Assembly: GCA_019136325.1 (NCBI GenBank)
Contig: JAGVUJ010000375.1
Coordinates: 1-7,159 of the forward strand
Source of the DNA: Deltaproteobacteria bacterium
Lineage (GTDB): Bacteria > Desulfobacterota > Syntrophia > Syntrophales > Smithellaceae
Direction: 5' to 3'
DNA length: 7,159 nucleotides
The notes beneath the pieces are model-generated. The model was given only the letters and a program-made list of their open reading frames with translations, made no database searches and was not told the DNA's origin. Shown here in pieces: positions 5,505 through 7,159 of this stretch (positions are counted from its first letter, which is position 1; every line of letters begins with the position of its first letter). The position numbers and the translations under genes were made by a program.

Positions 5505-6308
5505 ATGAGTAAAACATACGTTCACGGTTATGATCCGGTCGAAAACATAAGACTTCAGGATCAGGCTTCCACTCTGGTAGAATTGCTGCATATCGACACC
5601 GCTTATGCGGCGGGCAGCACGGTGCTGGAAGCCGGTTGCGGCGTCGGCGCACAGACCATCACCCTGGCGAAAAACAATCCCGGCGCATTAATCACCTCGA
5701 TCGACATTTCCGCGGCTTCTGTTGATGAAGCCAGAAGAAAAGCCGAGGCGGCCGGCATTCAGAACGTTCATTTCGAACAGGCCGATATTTTTCATTGGTC
5801 CTGCGCACCACAATCGTTCGACCATATCTTTGTCTGCTTTGTTCTGGAACACCTGCCGCAACCCGTTGAAGCGTTGATCATCCTTAAAAAGTATTTAAAG
5901 AAAAACGGCACGATCACCGTTATTGAAGGCGATCACGGCTCGGCGTATTTTTATCCGGACAGCGCGGCAGCGCACAAGGCCATTGAGTGTCAGGTGGCAT
6001 TGCAGCGGCGCGCCGGGGGTAACGCCAACATCGGCAGAGCATTGCATCCGCTGCTGAAGCAGGCGGGTTTCCGATCTGTGTGCGTATCTCCCCGCATGGT
6101 TTATGTGGATTCCGGCAGGCCGCAACTGGTGGACGGATTCATCAAAAAGACGTTCACCGCCATGATTGAAGGCGTGCGTGCAGAGGCAATCGACGCGGGA
6201 ATCATCGAGGCAAACGTTTTCGATCAGGGTATCCGCGATTTATATCGCACTGCCGAATCGGACGGTGTCTTCTGCTATACGTTTTTTAAAGCCACCGGCA
6301 GCAAATAA
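5505..6308 (+). CDS. class I SAM-dependent methyltransferase
   Basis: A 267-residue cytoplasmic methyltransferase. The Rossmann core shows motif I VLEAGCGVGAQT (40-51), the acidic ribose-binding residue D67 in TSIDIS, motif II with D94 (FEQADIF), and FDHIFVCFVLEHL (105-117), followed by a strand ending in EGDHGS (141-146). An N-terminal segment (YVHGYDPVENIRLQDQA, 5-21) and a helical C-terminal half (about 150-267) form the substrate part. I recognise this layout from UbiE-like methyltransferases of anaerobic bacteria and methanogens of unassigned substrate; a small-molecule substrate is more likely than DNA, by inference. The ribosome site before ATG 5505 is weak (AGGGA at 5491-5495). A mini-ORF overlaps its stop codon and links it to the next gene, suggesting joint transcription. 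Fold certain, substrate unknown. Confidence 0.88.
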   Translation: MSKTYVHGYDPVENIRLQDQASTLVELLHIDTAYAAGSTVLEAGCGVGAQTITLAKNNPGALITSIDISAASVDEARRKAEAAGIQNVHFEQADIFHWSCAPQSFDHIFVCFVLEHLPQPVEALIILKKYLKKNGTITVIEGDHGSAYFYPDSAAAHKAIECQVALQRRAGGNANIGRALHPLLKQAGFRSVCVSPRMVYVDSGRPQLVDGFIKKTFTAMIEGVRAEAIDAGIIEANVFDQGIRDLYRTAESDGVFCYTFFKATGSK

Positions 6309-6361
6309 TGATTGAACACATCATCATCATCATCGGCCACGACCGGATCAGACTTAAATGA
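6308..6361 (+). CDS. possible 17-codon bridging mini-ORF
   Basis: ATG at 6308-6310 overlaps the methyltransferase TAA by one base (TAATG), and its own TGA (6359-6361) overlaps the ATG of the next gene (ATGA). The peptide would be MIEHIIIIIGHDRIRLK, with five ATC codons in a row from a CATCAT repeat. Neither this ATG nor that of the downstream gene has a clear ribosome site, so it could pass terminating ribosomes from one gene to the next. The overlaps are seen. Translation is inferred, and a chance ORF is quite possible. Confidence 0.3.
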   Translation: MIEHIIIIIGHDRIRLK

Positions 6362-6813
6362 GAAAAAAAGAAAGAGAAATAAAAGACAGGAAAGATATTG
6401 ACGGGATCATCCGTCGTTGTCGGGTATGCCGTCTGGCCATGTCCGACGATGGTCAACCTTACATTGTTCCTCTCAACTTCGGCTATGACGGCTTTTGTCT
6501 CTATTTTCATGCCGCTCCCGAAGGAAGAAAAATCGACATCCTGAAAAGAAATAATCGCGTCGGATTCGAATTTGATATCCTTCATGAAGTCCTTGAGGCA
6601 GCACAGCCCTGCGCGTGGAGTGCGAAATACGAAAGTGTGATTGGTTCAGGCACGGCGGAAATAATAAACGACGTGGAGGGCAAAAAAGCCGCTCTGGAAT
6701 GCATTATGCGTCAGTATGGAAGTGATGCCGGAGATTTTTCGGAAGAGATAATGAAAAAGACCCTGATTATTCGCGTGCACATACGGGAAATCAGCGGGAA
6801 AGCCCGACGATAA
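6358..6813 (+). CDS. pyridoxamine 5'-phosphate oxidase-like flavin-binding protein
   Basis: A 151-residue protein of the split-barrel FMN-binding group (Pyridox_ox_2, NimA-like). Diagnostic stretches are CRVCRLAMSDDGQPYIVPLNFGYDG (21-45), LYFHAAPEGRKIDILKRNNRVGFEFD (48-73) and the late strand YESVIGSGTAEIIND (91-105). The His51/Gly56/Arg57/Lys58 region is where these proteins contact flavin phosphate. Such proteins are usually small dimeric flavin or haem-binding reductases. Some NimA relatives reduce nitroimidazoles, but no specific substrate can be given here. There is no Shine-Dalgarno before ATG 6358. The mini-ORF ending in ATGA suggests translation coupled to the methyltransferase gene 49 bases upstream. 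The gene ends 22 bases before a long inverted repeat. Family confident, activity unknown. Confidence 0.87.
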   Translation: MRKKEREIKDRKDIDGIIRRCRVCRLAMSDDGQPYIVPLNFGYDGFCLYFHAAPEGRKIDILKRNNRVGFEFDILHEVLEAAQPCAWSAKYESVIGSGTAEIINDVEGKKAALECIMRQYGSDAGDFSEEIMKKTLIIRVHIREISGKARR

Positions 6814-6835
6814 AACACAAAATTTCACAGTCCTT

Positions 6836-6895
6836 CACCATCAGGAGAAAACTCTTTAACGTATTGATGGAGAGATTTTCTCCCGATGGTGTTTT
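6836..6895. terminator. long inverted repeat, probable bidirectional terminator
   Basis: CACCATCAGGAGAAAA (6836-6851) pairs with TTTTCTCCCGATGGTG (6876-6891) at 15 of 16 positions, and the stem can be extended inward by CTCT/AGAG. TTTTCC follows on the plus strand. It lies between the stop codons of the convergent flavoprotein gene (6813) and the helicase fragment (6905), so it could end both transcripts. The 24-base loop region is longer than in a typical intrinsic terminator. Confidence 0.5.
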
Positions 6896-6904
6896 CCAAT
6901 CCGC

Positions 6905-7159
6905 TTAATGCGCCCACTGGCTGCGGTTGGACGAAGAGAAAGAACGCTGCCCGGGTCTGCTGTTGGCTCGCGCTTTCGGAGAAAATTTCTTTCTGTTCTT
7001 GTTGGGCTTCGCCCCCTTTCTCCAACTGCTGCGGACAGGAGCCCGATCGTCAACGGGCAAGCTCATTGTTAATCCGTCAACATTCTGGTAGTGCAGCTTT
7101 TTGCCAAGCACCCTTTCCAGCGATTGGGCCAGGCCGCGATCCTCTCCGGTTACAAAGGT
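6905..7159 (-). CDS. C-terminal fragment of a probable DEAD-box RNA helicase
   Basis: Read on the minus strand, the frame is open from the right edge to TAA at 6907-6905, giving 84 residues. It begins TFVTGEDRGLAQSLERVLGKKL, which matches the end of the second RecA domain of RhlE-like helicases, where a variable strand and 'xEDxxLxxxLExxLGKxL' helix follow the final helicase motif. After residue 47 comes a low-complexity tail rich in Arg, Lys, Ser and Asn (WRKGAKPNKNRKKFSPKARA and onward), as is common in RNA-binding C-terminal extensions. The helicase motifs themselves lie outside the window, so the call rests on the end region and tail. The gene is convergent with the flavoprotein gene and shares the inverted repeat. 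Moderately confident. Confidence 0.6.
   Translation of the reverse strand, partial: TFVTGEDRGLAQSLERVLGKKLHYQNVDGLTMSLPVDDRAPVRSSWRKGAKPNKNRKKFSPKARANSRPGQRSFSSSNRSQWAH

Noticed and set aside
6316..6334. CATCAT tandem repeat as a phase-variable tract
   Set aside because: There are only about five trinucleotide units, and changes by whole units would not shift the frame, so on/off switching is not supported.
1..7159. CRISPR array, mobile element, tRNA or prophage signature
   Set aside because: I saw no spaced direct repeats, transposase frame, tRNA-like cloverleaf or integrase. Gene content and base composition look uniform by eye.

Overview
The window looks like a chromosomal segment of a strictly anaerobic bacterium, most likely a sulfate-reducing or syntrophic deltaproteobacterium (Desulfobacterota). 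That is an inference. It rests on a superoxide-reductase/rubrerythrin detoxification operon under a PerR-type regulator, a split ADP-forming acyl-CoA synthetase alpha subunit, and Gram-negative-style housekeeping neighbours. There are no rRNA, tRNA, CRISPR or insertion-sequence signatures.

Layout. 1-97: C-terminal end of a ribbon-helix-helix (BrnA/CopG-like) antitoxin. 151-480 (minus): small one-pass membrane protein of unknown function, divergent from 629-1057, a PerR-type Fur-family repressor. 1210-2661: three-gene oxidative-stress operon of rubrerythrin, two-iron desulfoferrodoxin (superoxide reductase) and a 'reverse' rubrerythrin with its rubredoxin-like domain at the N-terminus, closed by a strong hairpin. 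2934-3800: membrane-anchored YpfJ-type zinc metallopeptidase behind a near-consensus promoter and a perfect 5'-UTR hairpin. 3864-5333 (minus): NDP-forming acyl-CoA synthetase alpha-type protein, convergent with the peptidase. 5505-6308: class I SAM-dependent methyltransferase. 6358-6813: pyridoxamine-phosphate-oxidase-like flavin-binding protein, joined to the methyltransferase gene by a 17-codon mini-ORF that overlaps both. 6905-7159 (minus): C-terminal end of a probable DEAD-box RNA helicase. A long inverted repeat lies between these last two convergent genes.

How the genes work together. The perR-rbr-dfx-reverse-rbr block is the coherent module. Superoxide would be reduced to peroxide by Dfx and peroxide to water by the two rubrerythrins, with PerR as sensor. 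An identical 13-base sequence containing a short palindrome sits upstream of both perR and rbr and is the best candidate for the PerR operator, implying autoregulation plus control of the operon. The remaining genes look like independent units. I see no convincing undescribed multi-gene system. The most unusual items are the shared operator and its two partial copies, the His-to-Asn change in the PerR metal site, the bridging mini-ORF and the hairpin leader of the peptidase gene.
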